NCBI GenBank assembly: GCA_000787465.1 | Contig: JSYX01000069.1 | Location: 23,507 to 87,506 of the forward strand | From: Thermomucor indicae-seudaticae | Taxonomy: Eukaryota; Mucoromycota; Mucoromycetes; Mucorales; Lichtheimiaceae | Direction: 5' to 3' | DNA: 64,000 nucleotides | Shown: positions 1 to 14,221 of the stretch, piece by piece | Layout: each line of letters opens with the position of its first letter | Numbering within the stretch: position 1 is the stretch's first letter | The notes under the pieces: model-generated | What the model saw: only the letters and a program-made list of their open reading frames with translations | The model's database searches: none | Told to the model about the DNA's origin: nothing | Made by a program: the position numbers and the translations under genes

Positions 1-375
1 CGAACCCTGAATAAACGAACAACTTGCTGGGCAGGGCACTACCTGATTCTGATACAAGCTTAATGAAATCGATGTTTCCGTGCCTGGATAGCAAGTACTT
101 ACGACAGGAGGAGCATCACTGTTTTCGCAGGTAGTAACTCAGAGAGGATTTTCTGCCTCTTACAGTAATAGGGACAGTATTCGGTTGCCGCTATGAACTG
201 AGGCAAGCATCGATATCTGGATTCACGATTTCCTCTTTCCTCGTCGAGTTTGATCCCAAACATCTCTGCATGTTTTCTTTGAACCAGAAAAGGAAAATGT
301 CCGTGTGTGACTAGCATTATATAGCACGCACCGCATAAAAGTAATCTTTGAACATGCTTCCTGTTTAAGCGCACG
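1..375. other. Upstream region of CSF1
   Basis: No coding segment is convincing here on either strand. A 91-codon minus-strand frame covers most of it but shows no motif and overlaps the CSF1 start region. It presumably holds the CSF1 promoter and 5' UTR. I could not pick out a clear TATA box. Confidence 0.4.
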
Positions 376-3300
376 ATGATGGTAGTCGAAGCTATCGATT
401 ACCCGGCCATCAATGCGACCAACAGCAACGTGCAATCAGTATCCGACTTTTGGATGTTTGTTGTATACTGTTTGGTCGTAATTGTGGTCGTCTTGTTCTT
501 CCTCTTTTACTTCAATCGTGCTTTGGGACAGATTCTGACGTGGCTAATTAATCAGTACACATGGCGACGCTATAAGGCATACTTAGAAGTTGGTGCGTCT
601 AATTTTCAAAAAGATTGAAAAGACACCATTCTAATGACGGTGTCTGGACAACAGAATCCGTTCGAGTGACATTGCTTGGAGCCCGCATTCTGTTTAAGAA
701 TCTACGATATCGTTCCACAAACCAATCGATTTCTATAGTAAGAGGGCATATTTCGCTGCAGTATTGGTTATATAATGTCCGAAAAACTAGCATCGAGGAA
801 CCAGGCAAGTTGGTAGAACATGGGGGAGGCATTCAGTCCGTGAATACCAACAATGGCTACACAGATGCCAACAAAGGAAGTCTTCCCTGCAGAATCGTAA
901 TCAACCTCAAAGGCCTTGAATGGTTCATATATAACAATGTACCCGCTTATGAGAATCTGATGAAAATTCTCGGCTTAGCATCCGGTGATGTATCATCCTC
1001 GGCTTCCTCGGTGAATGGTAATTCAATCGCTTTTCGATGAATAATTGCCCGATCCGCTGATTCATAATATATGAAAGGAGTGTCGCTGCAAAGCACTCAA
1101 GACACAGAAAGTCAAACCGCAACAACCAACATTAATGACTCATTTATCCACCGTCTTATGCCTATTCAACTAGAGTGCACTAAAGGCGCCCTTATGATCG
1201 GAAACAATGAGCTTCGCTCAATGATAGTGTGTCAGACTGTTCAGGCGACGGGAATCTGGAGCGCAGAAGAGTCTCGATCGAACATGGATCACTACAAGTC
1301 AACACTTGAACTGGCATTGCGGAAACTTCAGATCAACCTTAAGGATAATATGGATTTTGAGCAACCATCCCCAGACGAAGCTAGTGGAACACATCCCATG
1401 CATTCCTCGGCGAGGTGGCAACGGTAGCTCTTCCGTGAACATCGTAGATTCGAAAAGTGAGAACTTACTGTTGCTTGCAATGTAGCATGCTCCACTGGAT
1501 TATGCACCCAGTCCGTACCCTATTTCATCCTGCGACCAGAACTCGCCAGTTCGGCCACATGCAGCATATGCACGATATCATGAATTCTCAGCATACTCGT
1601 CTTGATGGCGAGCGCACTACATCTCATTTAACGACATTTCACGAGGAATATGCGAGAGTTGATGAGATTCTAAAGTGCACACAAATGGTTATTACATATT
1701 ATGCGGATGTGCCAGGTTAGCCTCGCATCTGTTTTAACGGTACATCAAATTTTAACGGCCAGCTACGTTAGGTCCTGTGCCGTCAACCGCTCCTCTGGTG
1801 TCTTCTGGAGTTGGCAGAGATGTCGGAAACGGAGGCTTACCGCCTGAATGGGGTGTTCAAGTGTTTTTGTGGAACGCAACCATGCACTATGGGCCATGGA
1901 CAGATAGGCAACGGTAAGAAGGCAATCATCGCGATATTCGACAGGTATATTCTGATCGCCATTTCTAGCACCGCAATTCAAGGTTTCTTCTATCCTAATC
2001 CTCATAGGAATGGCAAACCCACACCGATATTGGAGCCTGGTGAACAGCGGATTGCCACTGCCTTTGAATTCTACGTTGAATCTATGACTGATATTACACT
2101 TAGGATTCCCACGAAAGAGCGTTCTAAGGTACATAACAGACAACTTCTACTAGGACGCAGCTAATTGTTCCCTTATGACAGGATTGGCGATATGAGACAG
2201 AGTCCGCTGAACTTGATATTGATTCTGACGGCAACTATACTAGACCTTATGGTTGGATCGATATTAAAGCCGCGGCTGGTTCCACGGTTAAAACAGTTAC
2301 GCCGTTCGTCAATGGGGTTGATGGTTCTACGAGCTCGATTGAAGTGCATCTGAAGGAGATTGATGCTTCTACAAGCGTCAACTACGCATCACTTATTCAA
2401 GCGAAAACACTGGATGTAGGTGCTCAGAACTATGAAGAGTTATTTCATTTTATATTGAGTGTTCCATTACAGTTGTCGGTGTTGATGCCTTCACCGTTAG
2501 TATGGAACGCTCACCGTGAATGGCATATCGATGTTTCTATCAAAACCCCCCACATCTTTCTGCTGCGCGACCATGTCTTTCTTTTCCAGGATCTCATCAA
2601 AGACTGGACTTCCACTCTCCCGCCTGATTTACTGCATTTCGTGCCCATTACATACACTTTTAATGCAACCATCACAGAACCACACATCTATTTATGCGTG
2701 AACGAGCACAATATCATCAGCAATCCGAACGCACTTGACGACAATGGTATGGTACTCAAACCCAACTTAGGAAACTTACTAAGTGCTTGTTCCGCTAGCT
2801 TATATTAAAGTGCACTCGAGCAAGGTCCATTTCAACATGTCGTTACCGTTTACCGACTACAATCCTGAAGTTAATACTATTCAGTTTAATGCTGAGGTAT
2901 ATACACAAAGATAAGTAAGCATAATGACTACTTACAAGCATCCTGTAGATGGACCAATTTCAAGTTGGCATTTCTTTGCAAGCTTCGCATACTCTGAACG
3001 CATTCATGGAAGAAGAAGACGCCCGCTTCGGTGTTAGTGTACACGTCTCAATAGACGGTTCTTACGAATATTATACTTCTGTGGATATACTACGTCATAT
3101 CGAAATGCTTAATCTGGACATCAAGGTGAGTTTCGTGCTCGTTTTTAGATTTCTTTTGGACTGAGTGTTTGCTACTTAGTTGAACGGGGTGACTTGCAAA
3201 CTGTTTGGCACAGTTATCCGTTATCTGATGATATTGCGTGATAACTACGTTGGAAGTTGGATAAACTTCTGCACGATTGACGAATACAGACAACGCCAAA

Positions 3301-6300
3301 GAAACAAGCAGGAGTGGCAAGCAATGAGAAAAAAGCAAGCCGATTCGAAGGTAGATCTTTGATGGATGTCTGGACCGTAGACGTAACATTATTAAATTAT
3401 TCGAGGTAGCCTATTCAAGACCCGTTTGAAGTCTACATTTTAGTCGATGTACAGGACGGATCTTTGCTTCTACCGGAAAACCTGTACGACTGCTCGCATT
3501 ATTCGCAAATGGACTTCCAAGAGCTTCAAGTGGAATTGCGGAACCTTGACATTTATATGGGTATTGGTTGCTAAACGAAGCATGGTTTGAATGGTTACAC
3601 TAAAGGTGACCTCAACGACAGATATGTACATTAATGTCAGCCCAATTACATGGACCCGACGAAGCTACGTAGATTCCAGTCCAAATAAGGCATTCGTACG
3701 ATCCAGAAACGTTCGGGATGAAGGCAACTTCTTGTATATCGACGGTAAAACTCTTGAAGCAACTTGCACATGCCGTGATATGGCTAACCACCTTTTGTAC
3801 TCTTCGCAGAATTAAATATTTACGCACACCGGCTATTCGGGCCGTTGCCTGATATAGCAACTTATCTTTGTCATTGGGAGTTCGAAGTTGGAAGGATTAC
3901 TGGAGAAGTCAAGCCCTCCTTTTTGCTTGGAACCGCATGCTTTGCGCAGACTTTTGTATATGATATGATTGACGAAGATAATGCTGTGCCAGCAGAAATT
4001 GCACCGGCTGCTGACCCCGATGTGACATTCGTTAAGGCTTCGGTGAAGCACGTGGACGTCTATCTGATGAGCGAACACAGCGCTGCAAACGTCAACCTGG
4101 AAAGCGGCCTGACAGTGGATTTTGATAATTTGGTTAACGAGGCATACAACCAACGCATTGCAGTTAAAGTTCCAGCATTGATCGTCCGAGCGTTGGCGAA
4201 TCAAGAGCAGCAAGCGCATATTGCGTCCCAGGTACATCCAGCTTCTAATGTATAATTAGAACTAATTTAACCTTGTGTGTAAGACCGAATTTTCTTGGGT
4301 AGAAGTCGCGATGTTATCAACTGGCATGAATATTACAGTTTTTCGACATACAAAAGATTGGGAACAATTACGAAAGGCACAGCAAAATTTTATCCGAGCA
4401 CAGGATCTTCCAACACGACGGTGCACCCACCTCTATGAAGAGGATGCGAAAAGAGCTGGTAAGCGGATCACATCAACAAAGGCAACTTCTCCTTACAGAA
4501 ATGATAATTAGTTCAAGAAAACGTACCGAATGACCATCACGTCGGTGTCCTTTACGCCCCTGTATATAAGTCGTTTCGTCAAGGTACTGTTAACTATGCG
4601 GAAGTTATACAACATACCAACAGAGCGTCTCCAGACAAAGCATTGCAGATGACAAGCTGCTATGCAAGGGAGCGGATAGCTGCGGAACAGTCTTTCCATT
4701 CCCTAGCTGCGGCTAGTGATATACCAAGTTTACGATCTTACGTAGGAGACTGGGGCCAACTTAGTGGGGAAACTACGCCTGTTGAAAGACGCTCATTCAC
4801 GAGCGGGTTTTCCGGCGACAGTGAATCTTTTCATACGGCATACTCAAACGAGGATGCTGTTGCTCAAGGTACAATGACAGCTCGAGAATGGCGTTTATCA
4901 GCAGACACCGATGAATCTTACAGTGGAGGCTCAGTTTCTAATACCGAAAGCGATGGTGAGTACAACTAAGAATGCAATAGGTTTCATGGATATTGACGTT
5001 TGTAAGAAAATGTGTCTCCTGAGGAGCAAGTAACAAGCTCGCGTCAGTTACTAAAGGACAAGGCGCCTGAAGCTACTCTGCCACCTTCAATCCAGTACAG
5101 CAAGTATCTTAACCGATATTCCGTGAAAGCTGCTTCTCCCTCAACCAGCAGAAGCCTCGGTTTCTTCCATCCATATCTTCCTCCTCCAAAGACGCAGTTT
5201 AAGCCTATGAAGGTATTCGATGCATTTAATGCTTTTAAACACAAGAAACTAACAAAGTCTCCTTCCGTAAAGGACAACAAAAGGCGAAATTATTCTTCTT
5301 CTATAGCGTTCGACAATGAGTCAAGACAGAAGAACGGCGGATTTCTCTTTCCAGAGTCTGATGAGCTCCTGAGGAACGACCCTGAGGTCGATGAAGCGAT
5401 CAATGAAGACAAGAGTGAAATCGGTGCCGGCAACGACGTGGTCGTCACCACTGTGCTGGAGGCTACCAATCCGGTAAACGTGCTCATGACTCCAATTCTT
5501 GTCAAGATTGTTCAGGAAGTTACAGAATCCATAAATGGTCACGTAAGTGTGACGCATGTTGTAGATGAACATGTATCCACTAACTCTTTTTCTGTAAGGA
5601 CTGGGACCTGGAGACAATGCTAGACTCTATGCAAATGGAATATGTTGGACAGCTGACGCGGTATCTGACAGATCAGTTCGTCTGTACACGGTTCGCCGTA
5701 TCTCTACCATATACACATTTCCATTTCATACAAAACGTGTTGCTTCCTGATGATCTTCCATCGTACAAGGACGGTATCAAAACGAAGTATGACCCAGATG
5801 ATACAATGCTTTGCTCAGCAGACGTATTTCTGAACGATTTCAGCATGATCGGCAGCGTTAAGTTCCAGGATTTGGCGTACGACGAGAAGAAAAGATCAGT
5901 TGCAGAATCCAAGCTTGTCTTAAAGGAGTCTCGAGTACACATTGACCTTGGGGCTCTCCACTGCAAAGTTCAGTACGTTAGCGAACGTTCTGCAAACCGC
6001 CAGCAACCAATGGTCTTCGGCATCCCGAAGGTGCGCCAGCACGAGTACCCAGTATCTATGGAAGACGAGGACATCAATGACGACAACAACAACAAACTCG
6101 TGGTCATCGATTTCGAGTTACGCAAATTCAGATTTCGCTGGTTAGGGAAGAATTATCCCAATTACTTTAGCCTGGAGATCGACACTATTTCGACCATTAT
6201 TATTACTGAAGCCGTTGAGATCTTAGTAGGTGCCGTTTACTCTTGGCTTGTGTTCGTGGATGATTTGGAAGCCATCCTGGAAAGCTTTCAAGAACAGAGG

Positions 6301-9300
6301 ACACGTCAATTTCAGCTACTGATATACGAAATTGCTAATTATTCTAAGCGTCCTACGACGCAAGGCGATCCTCCGTTTCTAACGAAGCCGTCCAACGTGC
6401 TTCGATTAGGCTCCAGTAACTTCCGCAGGGATGTCGGTTGGAAGTTATTGGCTCGTATGCGTTACTGTCTCCGGGTGATGGACACTGGAACTCGTGTTGC
6501 TTTGCAATATAAATTATCAAAAGACGCTTTTTTCAACGCTCCAGACCCGAAGGATATGTACGACAGTGCTGTGGAAGCGTTCTCCCATTGGAGAAGCTGG
6601 GAGATCAGCGTTGCTGCCATAGCTACCTGCCGACTCCTTACACAACCTTTTAATCAACAAACATCGACGCTTCATAACGGCGATACTAATTCCAATATCG
6701 GACCAGTGGACCAGCTAGTTGCCTTATTGATGACATCGGCTAATGTGGCAAAAGTAAACATCGCTACTTTCGACTTCTGTATATACGAAGAGGAACAAGA
6801 AATGGATGATAATAGCATCACCATCGAGCCTGTTGACGTACTTTTAAGCAGCGACTACAAGCGATCTGTCGTAAGCTTTCAGGATGACACGCGAAGAAGT
6901 GGTGAAGGTGAAACAGACCGTCGAAAGCATGATTCTACTTCACCTCAGGATGGCTATCTGGATGTTAACGCAAAAGCCGTTGTTGGCGCCATCAGGATCA
7001 CTGTGAACCCGACTATACTGGCGTTTGCGAGGCATATGCTGACAGTGCAACGTGTATTCGCAGCGAAGTTGGCTAACCTTTCGCATGCTACGAAAACTAA
7101 CACCTCTTCCTCCCCTTTACCAAATGCATCCAAGAACGAGGAATTACTGGATTTGAGGGCGCTAATTACAAAAATTGATATCGTCGCTCAGGCACTGATG
7201 AACATTAAAGAATTCGATATCTGCGCTAGAGCACAGAAGCTGACTATGCAAACGGTTCTAAGAGAAATACAAGGTTCGGTATTATTCTCTAACCCCAAGT
7301 TGACGCCTTTGCCTTTCTTCCCGTCGTCCGAAAGAGGCGATTCAGACACGGGATCGGGTGTCCGAAGTTCTACGAAGGCATCCCGTCGAACAGCTGGCAA
7401 TCGACTCATTTTCGAAGCGGCCGGTGGGATAGAGTATATTGATATACGATTCTACGAGATAATAGCACAGAATCACCCAGTTATCAGGGAGCTCCTTGTG
7501 ATCACATTAGACGGCGTCAACGTTAATGCGAATATCAGTCAGCCCACTCGGAGTGGACGAAAGCAATCTCGGACCGAGGGCAGTGGCAGTGCGGGTCGTG
7601 AGGTTCTCAATATATTTTCGGATATACACAAATTCAACGTCCATGCTCCACAAAGTCTTCTTCGGCTTTACGGATTCGTCGCAGATTGGAGATCTGAACA
7701 AGGTCAGCGCTACGTGTTCTTGTTTAAAAATCTGATGAATGAATGGGAGGAGCAGAGGAAAACTGCGATGGATACGAGCGTACCAGAGTCGAAAGATGCA
7801 GGCAAAAAATACGATATCAAGCTCCAATTCCTGCTGAACCGATTTGTCATTCTTTCTGATCTGTTGCCGTCGCTTAGCGCAGAGTATAATATTGACGATT
7901 TCTTTATTATCGTGCACGAGACACACCTGAAGCCTATACCGGTGCAGAAGTACGTTATCCAGCTTTCCAGACAAGAACTACATTTGATACCCAAGAATAA
8001 CAACCAATCGTCGAATCGAGAGGCGTACGCTGGTGGTTCTTTTAGTATCCCTGGCATTCGCAGCACAGGATGTTTACGCAACGAGACCAGAAACGGCATA
8101 AGTTATCTCGAGTTGCAGTCTATGGTGTTTGTGGATTTTATTTCGCTATCACTGAACGTGGGAATGATCGATTCACTACTTACTGCTCAATCACTTGTTG
8201 GTAACGAGATCAATGATGTTATCGAAGTCCTGTCGTATGACAAGGAAAAGCGCAGAAAGGATACAGCATTGATGACAAGTACCCCGGTACGCAAGTTCAG
8301 ATATTCTGTTAATGTTTGCTTGAACGGCTTGAGGATATCGGCCGTCAGCCCCACCGCCCTTGGTGTCTTTGAGTCGAACCTTCTGGAAGCCACTTTAAAA
8401 GAGGCGGCTGATAACACTAGCGATAACCGACTTAGCTGGAAGATCAAGGCTCGCGATTTTGCATTATCTCTGGAACATAACTTGGGTGTCCATGTAAAAG
8501 AGGGCCAAAGGAACAGATTAGCATATATAATTGCTGATTTTGAAGTACAAAATTATATGACCCCTCAACATCTCGCCGTGCACGAAGAAACCCATTTGGA
8601 ACCTTTCCACGTCGTAGTCTCGAGGATCCACATTGTAATGCAGCCGATCGCGCTCGGCAAGCTTGCGGATATGTATATCTACTATGACTCGGAACTGAAA
8701 AAGAAGAAGGAAATGAAAAAGACTGAGCTAGAGAGGCTCACCATGAACACGAGACGGCTAGTAGAGTCGTTCAAGCGGGATGTCCCTCGTTATCAGGACG
8801 CAACTCATGCGATTTGGGAAGGAAAGTATCTATCGTTTACTATGCAGCGTCTAGGTATTGCAGTGCCACTTGATGCGTCTGACTCGCGACCTCATCACAT
8901 ACAAAAGGAAACGAGCGCTCTTCTTTTGTCCATTGCTTATATTCATTTCTTGAGCAAAAACATTGAAAAGAGTGCTGCAATGTTGGAAGATATCTCGCTT
9001 CAATTCGTCAAAAAGTTTGATCAGAATAACGACGACCACTTTTCGGCAGAGACGCACCCAAAAATGAATCGAATGTACCTACCGTCTATCACTTGTCAGG
9101 TGCACACGAGGAGTCAAAGACCGAAGCAGATAATCAAGATTGACGCCAACGTTGGTGGATTCGAAGTCGACATAGATGGTGCATTCTCAGACCATTTGAA
9201 CGCGTTGAATGTGATATACGTTCGAAGCAAAGATCGTGTGGACGCCTTTACCCACATCAATAAGGAAGCAGGAAACCAAACCCATAATGAAAACGCAGAA

Positions 9301-11772
9301 GAAAGGAGTAGTTCCGAGCTGGTTTACTTGGACATCGAGGGCATGTTTCGGTATCAGAGCGGTGTGGTCCGGATGTATCCGAAACGCCACTCTGGCGAGG
9401 GTAGTCGCAAGAAAACTCGTACTATCAATGACGGCGCCGACATTAAGATTGCCACACTCAAAATACCAGGCCTAACAGCATGGACTACGTACCAGACTTC
9501 TCTTGGAGATACAACAGCAGATTCTGACGCGCCGCGGCGTCTTCACGGTGATATTATGATTCATGAAAGCGAAAACATATTACATCCATCCTTAGTTCAG
9601 TTCCTGCGTGAAATTGTTTCCGGTCTTCAGTTTGGTATGCAACAATCCAGTGAAAGAAATGCAGTCAGAACAACTACAACGTCATTGGAAAGTAACATCA
9701 ACGTCTCACTTGTGCTTCGTTTAATGCGAACAAGACTCGATCTGAGCTGTCAGCCAGCTTCGAAGGTTATGTGTTACCTCATATGGGATCAGGGTGAATT
9801 CACTATGAACTCTTTCAAAACGGATATCGCATCTCATACAATGAGCTGTGTTGGTACGATCAGAAACTTGTCGGCAACAGTAAAGCACCCTTTTTCGCCC
9901 GAGGCTTGCCTAACTGCGACAATTGAGCAAATCCTCTTCAATGCTATGCTGTCCTCCCAGAGACTCAATAACAAAGTGAACGATGATATCTCAATAGTGG
10001 TTAAAGTACCATCGATAGTAGGCGACATTAATATCCGACATCTGCAAGACTTGTTCATATTGAACTCTCTTTGGCTTGAGCAAACGGTCTCCGATGCTTC
10101 AACACCAACGATGCGAAAGCCGGTCGACAGAAGTCAGGACTCCGTTGCAGTTACTGAGGAATCCACTGAAGCGACTCCCCTTAGGCCGTTTGCTCGATAC
10201 ATCGCCGTTCATGCTGGGACAATAAGACTATCTGTCGATCTTGGTCAAGCGATAGGCGTGATGATGCTGGTACCTGAAAACTTAAATTTGAATACTTACA
10301 ACGTGCCAGAGAAAGGGAAAGGCCTCAATATATCGCTTGATCGAATTGACTTGACATCAGAGGGTCGCTTATCAGGAACGGCTCAATTTGGACGCATATA
10401 TCTCCAGAGTTCCATAAACGTCGGTAGATCTGTCAATATTCACACTCTATCTCTCACCTTGGCACTGGATGGATTTCTTGCAAAATTTGATTACGAGTAT
10501 CAACACATCCTGGATATGGTACAAGAACCGATCGAACTCGTTGCAAGGCTTGGACCGACTCCTGATGACGTTACAGCATATGAACTTGCGATGAGCATGA
10601 CGATAAAATCGACGATTGCTAGCGTCTCCATCAAGACAGTACCTGTGATAATCACCATGTACAAGAAGTTCACGGAAATGCTAGACAAAAAGAAAGCCGA
10701 GGCAGGCATGCTCAATGCCCCGGCTCCAGCATCAGATTCAGTGTCGTGCTTCCAGAAACAATCTCAACATGCAAATATTAGGCTGCTGACGAGCAGTGTG
10801 GACATAAGTTTGGAATCTATCGAGATTATCATATATCCTAGCCAATTTCAAGATGCCGACAACGTCGAGCTTTATGGGAAGCAGCTTCAGCTGACGCTGC
10901 AACAGCGTACAGACATGAATCAAGGCTCTGTTAATCGTTCATTAAAAATGCTTCTCGAGAACGCTGCATTGCTGAAAAGTGTTCAAGGAGCACAGTTGAT
11001 GATGAAACGTAGCGTATCTCGAAACAAGACAGCTGAAGCAATAACAACAGCAGCAGCAACATCAGGAAGTTCTCATAGTACAACTGCTGGAAGCACGCCA
11101 GGCTCGCCAACGGCACAACCTCGCGTCAAGAACACCGGAAAGCACAGCAATGGCGGCAGCAGCACTGCTCCTGCAAACAGCATCAGTGGGATTTCTATTT
11201 TTGGTATTCCGAGGACGCTTATTCAAATGGAGTCCACACAGCTCGACAAATACGTTGATCACACCTTTACGGCTGACTTTGGCGGTCGAATCAACGTGTC
11301 ACTGAATCTTGGACTAATTCGGTACCTTCAAGAACTAGCGAACATGTTTACCAGTCAACTCGACCGGGCTTTGCAGAATGATCAACCGAGAAGAACATCC
11401 ATGGCATCAATCATAGATGACAGAAGTCAGTCGCAAGCTCAACAGGACGATGACAGTCTCGATAGTGGTGTTGCAGTTAGACAAGCAATTTCAATAAGCC
11501 GTAAGACCTCGAAGCGATCACTATCTGAGGATGCCGGCGACGTCAGAGAAACCATTGAAGAAACGAGCACCTTGATTTACCGAACCAATGCACCGGTGAG
11601 TTTCCACCCTCAGCTGCAAATCATGGGCGATGCCACGCCGCCAGTAGAATGGCTAGGGTTGAGAAGGGAAAGGATCCCTGGCTTGGTGCATGAAAATGTT
11701 ACTCTTCAACTTGATCAATTAGTGCAAGCTATTTGGGATATGTATGCTGATCAAACTCAAACTCAACAATAA
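376..11772 (+). CDS. CSF1: Csf1/BLTP1-family bridge-like lipid-transfer protein
   Basis: A giant RBG/VPS13-like protein of roughly 3,400-3,500 residues. The family forms a hydrophobic groove that moves lipids between membranes at ER contact sites; yeast Csf1 is also linked to cold fermentation and GPI-anchor synthesis. The N terminus has a membrane anchor at about residues 26-50. A family-typical start follows once the first intron (593-654) is removed, joining YLEV to ESVRVTLLGARILFKNLRY. Further conserved blocks include PPEWGVQVFLWNATMHYGPW, DWRYETESAELD, YAHRLFGPLPDIATYLCHWE and RITGEVKP. About 14 introns of 50-60 nt lie before 5598, for example 1716-1771 and 5543-5598. The last exon (5599-11772) is a single 6.2-kb frame ending in TAA. 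ATG at 376 is followed by a second ATG at 379. The frame around 2745-2815 needs either a 37-nt intron or a frameshift. Confidence 0.93.
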
Positions 11773-11929
11773 AGAACCATGCTTCTTGCCATACATCATT
11801 GCTTACTGTAGTTTTTACTGCATTCGGGATTTTCGGTAATCGTTCCGAATAATCCAGGTTGAAGTCACGCAAGCCTGTTGTCAGGGAACATGTCGAGAAC
11901 GATCGTGCGATCAAGCTTGCGGCGGAACA

Positions 11930-14139
11930 ATGTTGAGATCGATTGTAAGATCAAGCTCGTGTCGCAGTGTCACTGCTCGCTGCTTCCAATGTCAACGCAG
12001 CTTAAGTTCCAACAGCTCGGACAGCAAACAGCAGACTGAAAAGACTATTTCTCCTTCGGAAGAGCTTTTCCAAGAACTGATCAACGACAACGAACGGCGT
12101 GCTTCTCAAAAGAGGCTGTCTGCAGCGAAGTCATTCTTAAAAGCCAAACTCGAGAAAGTTTACAGCGATAACTGGAAAACGGTTGAAAAGAACTATACAT
12201 ATAAACGTGAGTCCCTTTTAAAAGTTTTTTCCTAAGCATGTAGGCCAAACTAAAGCAAAAATTTGCATAGGTATCAAGCCATCTCAGCCGCAACCACCTG
12301 TAGCCACTTTGGCGCATGGGTTGACGCGTGTGCTGTTCAAGTAAGTTATCTACGCTATGTCCATGTGAAACATGATTCTGACAATCGGATTTGTATCATA
12401 GCCCAGGTATACATTATCTTAAAGATCCTCGGACACAGCATTACAACTTTTCCCCGTTTTTGGAGGATATTACTCAGCCAGATGACTTCGACTTGGAAGC
12501 GTTACAGCCTTACATTTCGCCGTCGAATGATCCAGTGAGTTTCATTAGCGCCAGGTTAGATAGAATAGAGCTAATTGATATGGGAGAGTTAGAATTTGGT
12601 GTCTATGGGGAAGGTACTCTTTAAACGCTATGTTGGGTCCACATCATCTGTGTCTCCTGCACTCTCCCAATTTTATTTCATCTTGTCCAATTTCAAAGGC
12701 GTTGATATGTCGTATCTCTCCTCCGCTTTTGCTAACCAGGTGAATGGATGACTGGAAGCAGGTATTAAGTGCAGGTATGTTAACAGAGCCTATTTATGTA
12801 GCCCAGCCACTTTACGCGTGCGACGCGTGCTCCGGTGACGATATCTTTGAAGTGGAAAGATGGAGTCTATGGAATAGATTCCAGCAAGATATTTAATGAC
12901 GATGAACCAACCGTGCTGTCGTCTATGGTAAAGACCAGTGCTCTACTAGTTCCTGTAATATGACTATTGTCTCACTGTTATTGTTTGTATAGGGCAAAAC
13001 GCTGGAAAAGTGCTTTACTATGGAGCCGCATGAATATCGGAGGTACTTGAAGGACAGTGCTCAACCAGTTGACGATTCAGACAAAGATAAACCAGAGTCC
13101 TACGCATATGGAGAGGTACGGGAAATGAGACCAAAGTTCTTAGATTTCATTATCACTAAATATCCCAGTAGTTTGGTAGATTTTTGCTGAGGTCACAGTT
13201 GGATTGCCAAGACGATCGACTGCCGCGACGAACGTTTGATCTAAAGACCCGAGCCACTCTGCCAGTACGGCTGGACCTAGGCCACTACAAGGTAGATGGA
13301 TACTGTGACTATATGCTCGATGCAATTAAGCTTAAGAGCAAATTTAGGATTACCTCGATTACACGCTCAAACGATCGCATGGACTGTTCGAGTCCTTTGA
13401 GCGTGAATACTACGACATGGTCCGTTCTGCATTCTTAAAGTATAGCTTTCAAGTGCGAATTGGACATATGGATGGCATTCTCGTAGCGTATCATAACACG
13501 AGCAAAATTTTCGGCTTTCAATACATCTCGCTGGAAGAGATGGACGCAAGACTTTTTGGGAGCACCAAACACGGCGATAAGTTGTTTAATGCTTGCCTGT
13601 CCGTTTTCCAAGATGTGCTGGACACTGCTACCAGAAAGTATCCAGAACAGGTACTGTCGAGTGTTACGCAAAATGCAAAAGAATAAGAAGCTTTAAATTG
13701 ACGTTGAGGACGATAGAATCTACGGATATCGTTCGACGCTCGAGAGACTACGCAAGAGCTTTACACCTACGTTGAGCCTTTACCTGGCGGCGAATCCGAA
13801 TCGGAGGAAGACATGTCAGAATTCTTCAAGACAGACGATGACGCCTTCGAGCCATACGATGGCTTGACACTCTACACGGTCAAAACGCGCTCCCGCGTAA
13901 ACAACAAACCTGTCACTGGGCCATTGCTTTTCAAAAAGCCGTCAGACAACTGGACTGCAGAATATTTTCTGACCGAAAGAAAGGATATGGATGAGAAGAC
14001 GCTCCACGCACGATACAGGAACATGCGGAAACGACAGGCTTTGGCCCTGCAGAAGAGAGACGGCGCCGCTATACCTTTTCTTAGGCGGTATAGGAAAAAG
14101 CACAAGGATGACATTTCCAATGAAACCGTGCAAAGCTAA
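11930..14139 (+). CDS. PET127: Pet127-family mitochondrial RNA-processing protein
   Basis: Pet127 is a mitochondrial, membrane-associated factor that helps process and degrade mitochondrial mRNA 5' ends and belongs to the PD-(D/E)XK nuclease-like superfamily. About nine short introns split the gene, giving roughly 550-600 residues. The start at 11930 gives a basic, Ser/Arg-rich presequence (MLRSIVRSSSCRSVTARCF). Family blocks then appear in order: LAHGLTRVLFK (about 12310), PGIHYLKDPRTQHYNFSPFLE (12402), KRYVGSTSS (12616), SLKWKDGVYGID (12850), LLRSQLDCQDDRLPRRTFDLKTRA (13184) and FEREYYDMVRSAFLKY with IGHMDGILVAYHNT (13395-13500). The final exon opens in the 13.7-kb region with RISFDARETTQELYTYVEPL and ends in a basic tail. 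The terminal stop lies 83 bp from the convergent MYND gene. Confidence 0.92.
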
Positions 14140-14221
14140 AACGGCATAGAAACAAATAAATCTTTGTATTCTCCAAAAGGGGAGGGTCAACAACAAGAAC
14201 GATTTTCGTTTACACATGCTG

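Noticed and set aside
7507..7974. 155-codon minus-strand frame inside CSF1
   Set aside because: It is antisense to the large CSF1 exon and has no motif; the plus strand is clearly coding here.
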